64,000 nt of DNA from Cyclobacteriaceae bacterium (GTDB taxonomy: Bacteria > Bacteroidota > Bacteroidia > Cytophagales > Cyclobacteriaceae), in assembly GCA_028284125.1 (NCBI GenBank), contig JANQSI010000004.1, forward strand, positions 124,001-188,000, in the 5' to 3' direction. Below are positions 16,698-25,459 of this stretch, piece by piece. The notes beneath the pieces are model-generated. The model saw only the letters and a program-made list of their open reading frames with translations. It ran no database searches and was not told the DNA's origin. The stretch's first letter is position 1, and the number at the start of each line of letters is the position of its first letter. The position numbers were made by a program, and so were the translations under genes.

Positions 16698-19600
16698 CTA
16701 CTCCTCAATATACCACATGTTTTCTGCTGCCAGCCAGATCATAGTTATGACTCCATTTATAGGAAGCACATAGGAAGCTCCACCTCCCGGAATTGCTACG
16801 AGACCGCCAGAGGCAAATGTTATTGGCATGGTTGACGTGTTTATCACTTTAACAATCGTTCCATCAGTTAATAATGTTGTATTGGCTACCCCGAACCATT
16901 CATCTTCTATTGATGAACTCTGATTTTGATCAATATTCAAAATGTGAGAAAAACCAAATGGAGAGGTGTTATTGTAATTGATAAGGGTGGGATGAATACC
17001 TTGTACTTCTGCTGTCACATCATCGAATGTGCTTACACCACCCACTGTCATGTCACCTGAGACTTCAAGATCATAAAGTGTTCCACCTGGATTACCAATC
17101 GTTACAGTATTTGCAAGTGTTGCACTGGCTCCATTGCCAATCGCTACAGACCCTGAGTTGGAGGCAGTTGCACCACCACCGATAGCTACAGAATTTGGTG
17201 CACTGCCATTGGCACCAGCGCCTAGTGCAATTGAATTACCGTTTTGAACTTGAGCACCATTGCCAATCGCTATGTTTCCTCCGGAAGCAGGGTTACCTGG
17301 AGATAGAATCGCTCCGGAACCAATGAAAATATTTCCAACGCCTGTTGAAAGTGTTCCACCACCACTTCCCGTTCCAATTCCAATATTGTCTGTTCCTGTG
17401 GTTACAGTGATTAGTGCTAAGGCCCCAAGTGCGACATTGTCATCGCCAGTAGTTAATGATTGTGCCGTTGTGTTCCCTATTACAAGATTATTGGTAGCTC
17501 CTAATGCAATATTCGCAGCTCCACCAGAACTAACTGCCAAGTAGTTGGTGGTTTGAAACCTTGTGCCAAACCCTGGTTCAAGGGTAATATTTCCTGATCC
17601 ATCAGAAGTTAATACATCGCCTGCTGCGGGGCTAGCGTTAGGAATATAGAAAGGCGCATCTGATGTCAAGATGCTTAATGCAGGTTGTGATGAACTGTTC
17701 ATGTCAATAACAACCCCTGTCCCTGCTGTCCCAGAAAGTCGATCAAACCTGGCTAAAGAGGAACCTGCTCCACCGTTGGAGAAAACTTCTATGGCAGCTG
17801 TAGCATGTGAAACATTATTAACATTAAATAAGGCGGCACGTCCAGCTCCAGTTTGGGTAACATTAACATCGGCCAAATTTGTTATTCCCGTGCCACCTGC
17901 ATCATTTCCAAAAGAGAGCACATCAGCCAGGTCTTGAATTTCACCGGTAATGAACCCCTGTGTATCAACATAGTTTCTGGTGGCAGCATCTTGAGCAGCT
18001 GCTGGCTCAGCAAGATTAGAGATGACAGAAGCGCCAGCATCATTTCCAAAAGAGAGCACATCAGCTAAGTCTTGAATTTCACCGGTAATAAATCCTTGCG
18101 TATCGACATAGTTTCTAGTCGCTGCATCTTGAGCAGCTGCTGGTTCACCAACATTAGAGATTACGGAAGTTCCAGCATCATTTCCAAATGAGAGTACATC
18201 AGCCAGGTCTTGAATTTCGCCGGTAATGAATCCTTGTGTATCGACATAGTTTCTGGTGGCAGCATCTTGCGCAGCTGCTGGCTCGCCAACATTGGAGATC
18301 ACGGAAGTTCCAGCGTCGTTTCCAAAAGAGAGCACATCAGCTAAGTCCTGAATTTCGCCGGTAATAAATCCTTGCGTATCGACATAGTTTCTAGTCGCTG
18401 CATCTTGAGCGGCTGCTGGTTCACCAACATTAGAGATTACGGAAGTTCCAGCATCATTTCCAAAAGAGAGCACATCAGCTAAGTCTTGAATTTCGCCCGT
18501 AATAAATCCTTGTGTATCGACATAGTTTCTGGTCGCGGCATCCTGGGCGGCTGTAGGCTCAGCTAGATTGGAAATCACGGTAGCTCCGGCACTATTTCCA
18601 AAGGACAATACAGAAGACAGATCTTGAATTTCTCCTGTGATGAAGCCCTGCGTATCTACATAATCTCTAGTAGCGACATCTTGCGCAGCGGTTGGGTTAG
18701 CCACGTTAGTGATTGCTACTCCGCCTGCATTAGTTCCTTGAGCAAGGACACTGGCTAAATCTTGAATTTCGTTAGATATCGATCCATCAACTTCAGCGGT
18801 GAGAAATCCCTGCGTATCGACATAATCTCTTGTAGCAACATCTTGGGCGGCTGTTGGATTGGCCACATTGGTGATTGCTACTCCGCCTGCATTAGTTCCT
18901 TGTGCAAGGACACTGGCCAAATCTTGAATTTCGTTAGAGATCGATCCATCAACTTCAGTGGTGAGAAATCCTTGTGTGTCGACGTAATCACGAGTGGCGA
19001 CATCTTGCGCAGCTGTTGGATTAGCCACGTTAGTGATAGCCACTCCACCGGCGCTAGCTCCTTGAGCCAGCACATTGGCCAAGTCCTGAATTTCATTGGA
19101 GATCGATCCGTCAACTTCGGCGGTAAGAAATCCTTGCGTGTCGACGTAATCACGAGTGGCGACATCTTGCGCAGCGGTTGGGTTAGCCACGTTAGTGATT
19201 GCTACACCACCGGCATTAGTTCCTTGAGCCAAGACACTTGCTAAATCCTGAATTTCATTGGAGATTGATCCGTCCACCTCGGCAGTGAGAAACCCCTGCG
19301 TATCGACATAATCCCTTGTAGCGACATCTTGCGCAGCGGTTGGGTTAGCTACGTTAGTAATAGCTACACCTCCGGCATTGGTGCCTTGAGCTAGGACACT
19401 GGCTAAATCTTGAATTTCATTGGAAATAGATCCGTCAACTTCTGCGGTAAGAAATCCTTGTGTGTCCACGTAATCTCTAGTGGCAACATCCTGTGCCGCT
19501 GTTGGGTTAGCTACGTTAGTAATAGCTACACCTCCGGCATTGGTACCTTGAGCTAAGACGCTTGCCAAATCTTGAATTTCATTGGAGATCGATCCGTCAA

Positions 19601-20900
19601 CTTCTGCGGTAAGAAATCCTTGTGTGTCCACGTAATCTCTAGTGGCAACATCCTGTGCCGCTGTTGGGTTAGCCACGTTAGTGATTGCTACACCACCAGC
19701 ATTGTTTCCTTGGGCTAGCACACTGGCTAAATCTTGAATTTCATTGGAGGTAGATCCATCTACTTCGGCGGTAAGAAATCCTTGCGTGTCAACGTAATTA
19801 CGAGTAGCAACATCTTGCGCAGCTGTTGGATTAGCCACGTTAGTGATTGCTACACCACCAGCATTAGTTCCCTGAGCCAGGACACTTGCCAGATCTTGAA
19901 TTTCATTAGTAACAGAACCGTCCAATTCTGTTGTGAGATAACCTTGTGATTCGACATAGTTTCTGGTTGCTACATCTTGGGCGGCGGTAGGGTCAGCTAC
20001 ATTGGAAATTATTAAACCGCCGGCATTGTTTCCAAAAGAAAGTACCGAGGATAGATCTTGAATTTCTCCAGTCACGAACCCTTGTGTATCCACATAATTT
20101 TTGGTTGCGACATCTTGTGCTAAAGCAGGGTCTGCAGCATTAGTAATGGTGAACCCACCAGCATCAGCTCCCTGTGTCAAGACGCTTGTTAAATCTTGGA
20201 TTTCGTTAGTAACCGATCCGTCGCCTTCAGAACTAATGAATCCTTGCGTATCGACATAGTTTTTTGTTGCAACATCTTGTGCAACCGTTGGGTCAGCTGC
20301 ATTGGAGATGATCAATCCGCCGGCATCTGCCCCTTGTATTAAGACGTCATTTAAATCTTGAATTTCATTCGAGGGATCCGGATCTGCATCATCAATAGAT
20401 CCTAGAAAAATTTTACCATCAGTTCCTTCAATAAGAACATTGCCTGCATCGGATGATGCTGGGTCAAATGATGAAAAGTTATCAACGTAGTTCTTCGTAG
20501 CAACATCTTGAGGATTGCTCGGGTCTGCCACATTGGTTATGCTCACTCCACCAGCATCATTTCCTTGGCTCAAGACTTGCCCGATATTTTGAGCAGAAAG
20601 TGTTGAAATCCGTACCCAGCCTGAGCCATTCCAAAAAAAGAAATCTTGTTCTGTGCTGTCGTAGACCATAAGGCCATTGTCGGCACTTCCTAACGTCATT
20701 CCTGTCCGTTGCGCAGTGGTCAGCTGAGGTATCAAGAGCCCTTGATTTCCATTCGGGGAGACTAGATGCAATACTGCATTGGGGTTAGGGTTATCAACGT
20801 TAATTCCGGCAGAGAAATCTTGAGCAAAAAGTGGCTGACACAATAAAGTGATGGCTGCAAGAAGAAACTCCCTGCAATCAAAGAACTTAAGATGTTTCAT
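16698..20900 (-). CDS. Giant secreted fibre-like protein with phage-tail-fibre repeats and YadA-type head repeats
   Basis: Protein of 1400 residues. The start chosen is MKHLKFFDCREFLLAAITLL, a signal peptide ending PLFAQ; the open frame extends 27 codons upstream without a signal. Residues 30-110 form an N-terminal module (VLHLVSPNGNQGLLIPQLTT, then NGLMVYDSTEQDFFFWNGSGW) typical of Bacteroidota fibre proteins. Next come 17 tandem units of 46 or 54 residues containing EIQDL, AAQDVATRDYV and DTQGF. The last third has YadA/Hia-like heptads (SVAIGGGATASNSGSVAIGNGA). The C-terminal 120 residues are beta-rich and end MWYIEE. The architecture suggests a trimeric surface filament or adhesin. No T9SS sorting domain or S74 chaperone is seen. 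Confidence 0.85.
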   Translation of the reverse strand: MKHLKFFDCREFLLAAITLLCQPLFAQDFSAGINVDNPNPNAVLHLVSPNGNQGLLIPQLTTAQRTGMTLGSADNGLMVYDSTEQDFFFWNGSGWVRISTLSAQNIGQVLSQGNDAGGVSITNVADPSNPQDVATKNYVDNFSSFDPASSDAGNVLIEGTDGKIFLGSIDDADPDPSNEIQDLNDVLIQGADAGGLIISNAADPTVAQDVATKNYVDTQGFISSEGDGSVTNEIQDLTSVLTQGADAGGFTITNAADPALAQDVATKNYVDTQGFVTGEIQDLSSVLSFGNNAGGLIISNVADPTAAQDVATRNYVESQGYLTTELDGSVTNEIQDLASVLAQGTNAGGVAITNVANPTAAQDVATRNYVDTQGFLTAEVDGSTSNEIQDLASVLAQGNNAGGVAITNVANPTAAQDVATRDYVDTQGFLTAEVDGSISNEIQDLASVLAQGTNAGGVAITNVANPTAAQDVATRDYVDTQGFLTAEVDGSISNEIQDLASVLAQGTNAGGVAITNVANPTAAQDVATRDYVDTQGFLTAEVDGSISNEIQDLASVLAQGTNAGGVAITNVANPTAAQDVATRDYVDTQGFLTAEVDGSISNEIQDLANVLAQGASAGGVAITNVANPTAAQDVATRDYVDTQGFLTTEVDGSISNEIQDLASVLAQGTNAGGVAITNVANPTAAQDVATRDYVDTQGFLTAEVDGSISNEIQDLASVLAQGTNAGGVAITNVANPTAAQDVATRDYVDTQGFITGEIQDLSSVLSFGNSAGATVISNLAEPTAAQDAATRNYVDTQGFITGEIQDLADVLSFGNDAGTSVISNVGEPAAAQDAATRNYVDTQGFITGEIQDLADVLSFGNDAGTSVISNVGEPAAAQDAATRNYVDTQGFITGEIQDLADVLSFGNDAGTSVISNVGEPAAAQDAATRNYVDTQGFITGEIQDLADVLSFGNDAGASVISNLAEPAAAQDAATRNYVDTQGFITGEIQDLADVLSFGNDAGGTGITNLADVNVTQTGAGRAALFNVNNVSHATAAIEVFSNGGAGSSLARFDRLSGTAGTGVVIDMNSSSQPALSILTSDAPFYIPNASPAAGDVLTSDGSGNITLEPGFGTRFQTTNYLAVSSGGAANIALGATNNLVIGNTTAQSLTTGDDNVALGALALITVTTGTDNIGIGTGSGGGTLSTGVGNIFIGSGAILSPGNPASGGNIAIGNGAQVQNGNSIALGAGANGSAPNSVAIGGGATASNSGSVAIGNGASATLANTVTIGNPGGTLYDLEVSGDMTVGGVSTFDDVTAEVQGIHPTLINYNNTSPFGFSHILNIDQNQSSSIEDEWFGVANTTLLTDGTIVKVINTSTMPITFASGGLVAIPGGGASYVLPINGVITMIWLAAENMWYIEE
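17930..20380 (-). repeat. Seventeen in-frame tandem repeats inside the fibre gene (138- and 162-base units)
   Basis: The codons for EIQDL recur near 17938, 18074, 18212, 18350, 18488, 18626, 18761, then every 162 bases from 18761 to 19895, and at about 20057, 20195 and 20357. Short units are 138 bases (46 residues). Long units add 24 bases encoding an acidic linker of the type EVDGSISN. Units near 19431 and 19593 are almost identical over more than 70 bases, indicating recent duplication or gene conversion. Confidence 0.92.
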
Positions 20901-21140
20901 GTTGGGCTTAGATTGCGAATGATATCTACAAATATCATAATTAAATCCTGATTTAATCCAATAATACCTATTGACATACAAGAATTTCGATCAGTTCTAC
21001 TTTTTTAAGGATAGAAGAAAATAATCAGCTTCATACGTTATTCCGATTTTGACTTTTGTTGGAGTTAATCTTTCTAACAACCCTATTTATGACTCCTGAT
21101 TTTGTCTCTTATACTTTGTATTCTCACTATTTTTAATCCC

Positions 21141-22058
21141 GTGTCTCTACCATCTATACCATTATTCTCCTCAATTGATGAATACAATCTGAAAATTGGA
21201 ATAACCGCTCCGAGGTATCAGGACTTTGACATCAGGGATTTTGAGGATAACATGAAAACGGTTCGGTTGAAGATGCCACCATTCCGGATTCCATTTTTTC
21301 AAGTGGCACTAGTAGAATCGGGGAGTGGAGAGGTTGTTGCTGATGGAAATAAATACAACCTGGACCGGTTCACTTTGTTTTTCAATCAACCGTCTCAAAT
21401 ACTCTATTGGAATGTATCCAATGATTGGAAGGGATTCTATTTGAATATTGATGAAAGCTTCTACACGGTTCGACTCGATGGTTATACCCGACTGCACGAC
21501 TTCCCTTTTTTTAAAAAATACCGATCGGGCATTCACCTTCAACGAGAGGAGGCGGAAATGATGTTGGAGATGATGTCTAAGATCAATGATGAATATACCA
21601 ATCCCACACCTTATAATTTACCGATCATAAAGTCACTTTTAAGTACAGTGTTTTCCTATTGTATTCGATTTTATGACAGAGCTTATCAGGATGAAGTTTC
21701 AAAAGGAAATTCTGAAAGCATCGGTGAAAAATTTAAAAATGTGGTGAATAACCACCTAAACGAGTTGGTGTTAAACCTCGCTACAGAATCTAAATCTGTC
21801 AGTTCTTTTTCTGATGAGCTAGCCATAACAACAAGCCACTTATCTGAGACAATAAAAAAAGAACTTGGGCAAACTCCCACCGACTACATCAATGCTCAAA
21901 TCGTTAAAGAAGCACAAAAGCTTTTGCGATCAACAGACCTTCAAATAAAGGAGATTGCCTATCTATTAAAGTTTAAAGACACTTCCTATTTCGGTCGTAT
22001 GTTTCGAAAGGTTAGTGGCCTCACACCAGCTCAATACCGCAATCAAATCGGTAAATAG
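21141..22058 (+). CDS. AraC-family transcriptional regulator
   Basis: Regulator of about 305 residues. The N-terminal sensing part is an AraC cupin-like domain (residues about 30-160: RIPFFQVALVESGSGEVVADGNKYNLDRFTLFF). The DNA-binding domain is C-terminal (about 210-305: FSDELAITTSHLSETIKKELGQTPTDYI and LQIKEIAYLLKFKDTSYFGRMFRKVSGLTPAQYR). There is no ATG near the expected N-terminus: GTG at 21141 gives MSLPSIPLFSSIDEYN, like related regulators, whereas TTG at 21102 would add a hydrophobic stretch. It lies upstream of the NTF2-like and hydrolase genes on the same strand and may control them. Confidence 0.9.
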   Translation: MSLPSIPLFSSIDEYNLKIGITAPRYQDFDIRDFEDNMKTVRLKMPPFRIPFFQVALVESGSGEVVADGNKYNLDRFTLFFNQPSQILYWNVSNDWKGFYLNIDESFYTVRLDGYTRLHDFPFFKKYRSGIHLQREEAEMMLEMMSKINDEYTNPTPYNLPIIKSLLSTVFSYCIRFYDRAYQDEVSKGNSESIGEKFKNVVNNHLNELVLNLATESKSVSSFSDELAITTSHLSETIKKELGQTPTDYINAQIVKEAQKLLRSTDLQIKEIAYLLKFKDTSYFGRMFRKVSGLTPAQYRNQIGK

Positions 22059-22153
22059 CCAATTTCCCAAATAAGTACCATTACTACCAAAATGGGTGCC
22101 ATTCTGCCGTCACTCCCCCTGCGTTCTTTGGAGTGTTCAAATTGAGAAACATC

Positions 22154-23116
22154 ATGAAAACAGGAATACTGCTGATTGGACTTTTAGCTACACTGACAGT
22201 TCAATCTCAAAAATTAAAGAACATGGAACAAGAGAAAAATTCAATTCAAAGTGTGGTAACACAAGTGTTTGTAGCCACAGATAACCGAGATTGGAAAAGT
22301 GTAGAAGAAGCATTTAATAATCAGGTTTTACTTGACTATACGTCAATGGCTGGGGGAGAGCCTTCACAACTCACTCCAATCCAAATCACTGATAGCTGGA
22401 AGACGATACTTCCAGGTTTTGATCATACGCATCACGCTTTGAGCAATTTCAATGTGGATGTCACGGATAAAGAAGCCACGGTCACTCACTATGGCAATGC
22501 GGAACATTTCATTGATCTGGAAAATGCTGAAGATGTCTGGACTGTGGTCGGAACGTATGATCATCACTTGATTAAGACTTCTAAGGGTTGGAAAATTGAT
22601 CGAATGAAGTTTAATCTGAAGTACATGGATGGAAACATGGACTTACCACGGATTGCGCAAGAGAGGGTCAAGGGAAACGAAATAGAAACTAAGAGCACGG
22701 CTCAACAAAACAAAGAAACGGTTAAGCGCTTTTTCGAACTATTGGAAAAAGAAGACATCCCGGCATTTATCAATCTGTTTGCGGATAATGGTCGCCAAAT
22801 CAACCCATATGCTTCCGGATTATTTCCTAATGGAGCAAATGGAAAGGAAGAATTGACCAACTACTGGTCTCCGGTACCAGGCAATTTTGATGGTATGAAA
22901 TTTCCAATTGAAGAAATCTATGCTATGGAAGACCCATCGATTGTATTTGTCAAGTACACCGGAAAAATCAAATTGAAAAATGGTGCTGGTTGGTATGAGA
23001 ACCAGTACTACTCCACCTTCAAGTTTGATGATCAAGGAAAGATTTTAGAGTACGTAGAAATTTTTAACCCAATCGTGGCTGCCCGAGGTTTCGGAATGCT
23101 CGATCAAATTAAATAG
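22154..23116 (+). CDS. Exported protein with two NTF2/SnoaL-like domains
   Basis: Secreted protein of about 320 residues, start MKTGILLIGLLATLTVQSQK (signal peptide). An upstream GTG at 22133 adds seven residues. Domain 1 (about 30-165) is SnoaL_4-like: VVTQVFVATDNRDWKSVEEAFNNQVLLDYTSMAGGEP, ending GWKIDRMKF. Domain 2 (about 185-318) is another NTF2-like fold: NKETVKRFFELLEKEDIPAFINLFADNGRQ, ending ILEYVEIFNP. These cone-shaped domains bind small hydrophobic ligands or act as isomerases/cyclases. Two in one chain may form an intramolecular dimer. The next gene starts 2 bases after the stop. Confidence 0.85.
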   Translation: MKTGILLIGLLATLTVQSQKLKNMEQEKNSIQSVVTQVFVATDNRDWKSVEEAFNNQVLLDYTSMAGGEPSQLTPIQITDSWKTILPGFDHTHHALSNFNVDVTDKEATVTHYGNAEHFIDLENAEDVWTVVGTYDHHLIKTSKGWKIDRMKFNLKYMDGNMDLPRIAQERVKGNEIETKSTAQQNKETVKRFFELLEKEDIPAFINLFADNGRQINPYASGLFPNGANGKEELTNYWSPVPGNFDGMKFPIEEIYAMEDPSIVFVKYTGKIKLKNGAGWYENQYYSTFKFDDQGKILEYVEIFNPIVAARGFGMLDQIK

Positions 23117-23118
23117 AC

Positions 23119-24138
23119 ATGAAAAATTATCTAAGGATTTTAAGCCTGTTCATTATAGCAGCATGTTCAGACGCCAATAAGTCTGAAGAGGCACAGAATA
23201 CAAATCAAGAACTATCAAAAACTAAAACAGTGAAAAAAGTGAATTTCAACAGTGAAGGAGTCAACCTGGTTGGCAACCTTTATTACCCAACTGATTTTGA
23301 AGAAGGGAAAAAGTACAGTGCGCTAGTGGTTTCAGGAAGTTGGACAACTGTCAAAGAACAAATGGCAGGTTTGTATGCAAAAAAACTAGCGAACGAAGGG
23401 TTCATAACGTTAGCATTTGATTTCAGAAATTTTGGAGAAAGTGGAGGCGAGCCGCGCTTTTACGAAAGCCCGGCGCTTAAGAAAGTAGATGTTCAAAATG
23501 CTATCACATTTCTTGCCGGACTTGATGCGGTGGATAACTCAAGAATTGGTGCTTTTGGCGTTTGTGCCGGTGCAATGTATACATTGATGGCGGCTTCAGA
23601 GGACAATAGGATCAAATCGGTTGTGACTACTGCTTCATGGCTACATGATGCGGAGGCTGTCAAACTCTTTTATGGAGGTGAAGAAGGAGTTAATGCAAAA
23701 GTAGAGGCAGCCAGAAACGCCAAGAGGAAATATGCTGAAACAGGAGAAGTTCAATACATACCAGCAATTTCCACAGAAGATGAATCTGCGGCAATGTACG
23801 GACCTTACGATTATTATCTGAATCCTGAAAGGGGAGCGATTGAACAGTGGAGCAATGACAAATTTGCTGTGATGTCATGGGAGGATTGGCTAACCACTGA
23901 CCCCATGCCAACAGCAGAAAACATCAACGTACCAACACTTATGATTCATTCTGACGGAGCAGTATTGCCACAATACACGAAAAACTATTTCGAACGAATA
24001 GCCACGGAAGAAAAAGAATTGCATTGGATGCAAACAGAACTGGAATCTCCATTTCATCAATTCAACTATTACGATCAGGATTCTGAAGTTGAAGAATCTG
24101 TGGCGAAGGCTTCAGCCTGGTTTAGTAGCAAGATGTAG
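23119..24138 (+). CDS. Alpha/beta hydrolase lipoprotein with Cys nucleophile (dienelactone hydrolase-like)
   Basis: Exported hydrolase of 339 residues. The signal ends at lipobox IIAAC (Cys16). The nucleophile elbow is GVCAGA, with Cys149 in place of Ser, as in dienelactone-hydrolase-like enzymes. The acid is probably Asp in LMIHSDGAVLP and the base His in SPFHQFNYY. The oxyanion region is VVSGSWTTVKEQMAG, and a DFRNFGESGGEPR strand-turn is present. The substrate is unknown. It is tightly coupled to the NTF2-like gene (2-base gap), so the pair probably acts on the same small molecule in the envelope. Confidence 0.88.
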   Translation: MKNYLRILSLFIIAACSDANKSEEAQNTNQELSKTKTVKKVNFNSEGVNLVGNLYYPTDFEEGKKYSALVVSGSWTTVKEQMAGLYAKKLANEGFITLAFDFRNFGESGGEPRFYESPALKKVDVQNAITFLAGLDAVDNSRIGAFGVCAGAMYTLMAASEDNRIKSVVTTASWLHDAEAVKLFYGGEEGVNAKVEAARNAKRKYAETGEVQYIPAISTEDESAAMYGPYDYYLNPERGAIEQWSNDKFAVMSWEDWLTTDPMPTAENINVPTLMIHSDGAVLPQYTKNYFERIATEEKELHWMQTELESPFHQFNYYDQDSEVEESVAKASAWFSSKM

Positions 24139-24158
24139 AAACTAATCTGAGATCAATG

Positions 24159-24193
24159 AAAGACCTGTTTCCTTGTGAGGCAGGTCTTTTTTT
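24159..24193 (+). terminator. Rho-independent terminator after the alpha/beta hydrolase gene
   Basis: AAAGACCTG (24159-24167) pairs with CAGGTCTTT (24181-24189) over a 13-base loop and is followed by a T-run. It begins 20 bases after the hydrolase stop and ends the NTF2-hydrolase unit. Confidence 0.88.
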
Positions 24194-24204
24194 GGTTAAT
24201 AATG

Positions 24205-24636
24205 TTATTGACTATCAACAAGAATTAACTCCCGGTACCTGCTTATTTGATTCAATTTCGGGTTTATGTAGCTATGAAGCTTTTCCAAAAATTTTTCAAA
24301 AGAACCGTCTTCTTTCCAGTATGCCTTGATCAATTCCTGATTGATTTCATTGGTGTCTCTGTTGAACTCCGTTTTATAGTTATAGACCACCATGAGATCA
24401 ACCGTGTCTTTGCTTGTATCTGAAAGAAGCAACTGGATGTCGCGGAAGTTTTCATTTTTTCTCAGCACGTTCTCCACCCATTCTTGGGATAAACTAAGCG
24501 CCTCATTCAGTGACCCACCTTCTGGAACGATTATTTTATGGGTAATTGTTTGGACTAAACCACTTTCCTTATATTCTTGACAAAAACAAACGATGGACAG
24601 GATTAACGAAACAATAGTTAATTGAAATTTTTTCAT
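24205..24636 (-). CDS. Small exported protein of unknown function
   Basis: About 143 residues, start MKKFQLTIVSLILSIVCFCQ (signal peptide); an upstream ATG at 24675 would add residues before the signal. The mature part starts with a strand (GLVQTITHKIIVPEGGS), then a helix EALSLSQEWVENVLRKN, a strand (IQLLLSDTSKDTVDLMVVYNY) and a C-terminal helical part FEKFLEKLHSYINPKLNQI. The alpha-beta pattern suggests a small ferredoxin-like fold, but I do not recognise the family. It is convergent with the hydrolase gene and has no same-strand partner. Confidence 0.65.
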   Translation of the reverse strand: MKKFQLTIVSLILSIVCFCQEYKESGLVQTITHKIIVPEGGSLNEALSLSQEWVENVLRKNENFRDIQLLLSDTSKDTVDLMVVYNYKTEFNRDTNEINQELIKAYWKEDGSFEKFLEKLHSYINPKLNQISRYRELILVDSQ

Positions 24637-24744
24637 GAGCATGACCTTGACCCGAGCGACTTTTACTTGGAGCAAGCCATAGTTAAGCTTATTTTTCGTT
24701 TGATAAGTATAATTTCAAGATTTTGAACCAATAATTTTTGGCTA

Positions 24745-25305
24745 CTAGCGATCTCCCCAAAACCCGAAAAGCCAGTTGCCTGGTGATTTCGGATCGCTGG
24801 ATTTGAAAAATTCATCCACGGCTTCCATCAGTTCTTGTTTGGTAATGTGATCATCTCCATTGCGGTCAAGTTTCACAAAAGCTTTGGCAGAGTATCTTAT
24901 GGGAATGTGGTAGCACATGAACATATCCGAATATTCATTGATGGAAATAACCCCATCGCCATTCAGATCAAATGAGTCGAAAATAGTGCCAACTGTGCGG
25001 GTAACAAACTTTTCATAAAGTTCTTCTCCGCCTGGACCCAACATGGTCTCGTAAAATTTCAAAAACTGAAACTCAGTCGCCTCTCCACCCATTTTTTCAA
25101 AATGTTCTCTGAACAATTCCCAATTCCTTCTTCCTTCGGCTATGACTCGTTCATAATCATCTGTGTCTGGCTTAAATCGCCAAAGGATGCAAAGTGATTC
25201 GCTAATCGCCCTAAAGTCCTGTTCTTGAAGAATACCATTCCTGTCTTGATCGAGTACAACTCGAAAGTAGTGAGCGATTTTATCGTGTTGAAGTTCAGAA
25301 AGCAT
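24745..25305 (-). CDS. EF-hand calcium-binding protein (calerythrin / sarcoplasmic-type)
   Basis: Cytoplasmic protein of 186 residues, close to the usual length of calerythrin-like proteins. Three canonical-looking EF loops are visible: residues 19-30 (DQDRNGILQEQD), 112-123 (DLNGDGVISINE) and 146-157 (DRNGDDHITKQE). The region near 60-90 is the expected degenerate second EF-hand. The first loop ends in Asp rather than Glu, which tends to lower calcium affinity or allow magnesium. No signal peptide is present, so it may buffer or sense intracellular calcium. Gene stands alone. Confidence 0.9.
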   Translation of the reverse strand: MLSELQHDKIAHYFRVVLDQDRNGILQEQDFRAISESLCILWRFKPDTDDYERVIAEGRRNWELFREHFEKMGGEATEFQFLKFYETMLGPGGEELYEKFVTRTVGTIFDSFDLNGDGVISINEYSDMFMCYHIPIRYSAKAFVKLDRNGDDHITKQELMEAVDEFFKSSDPKSPGNWLFGFWGDR

Positions 25306-25459
25306 GATTGTTAATTCTTTTGCTCAGATTTAGTCATGGTTTGCACTTAATTTCCGTAGGATAAAATAAAGAAATTATTGAATAAAAAAGCGAATTGCCA
25401 TAGATAATTATTTGTTTCCAAACCCAGATTGACGTAACTTATCGTGTTCGCAAACCACT

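Noticed and set aside
18762..19244. 160-codon plus-strand ORF across the fibre repeats
   Set aside because: It is the antisense of the repeat units, open only because the repeats lack stops in that frame.
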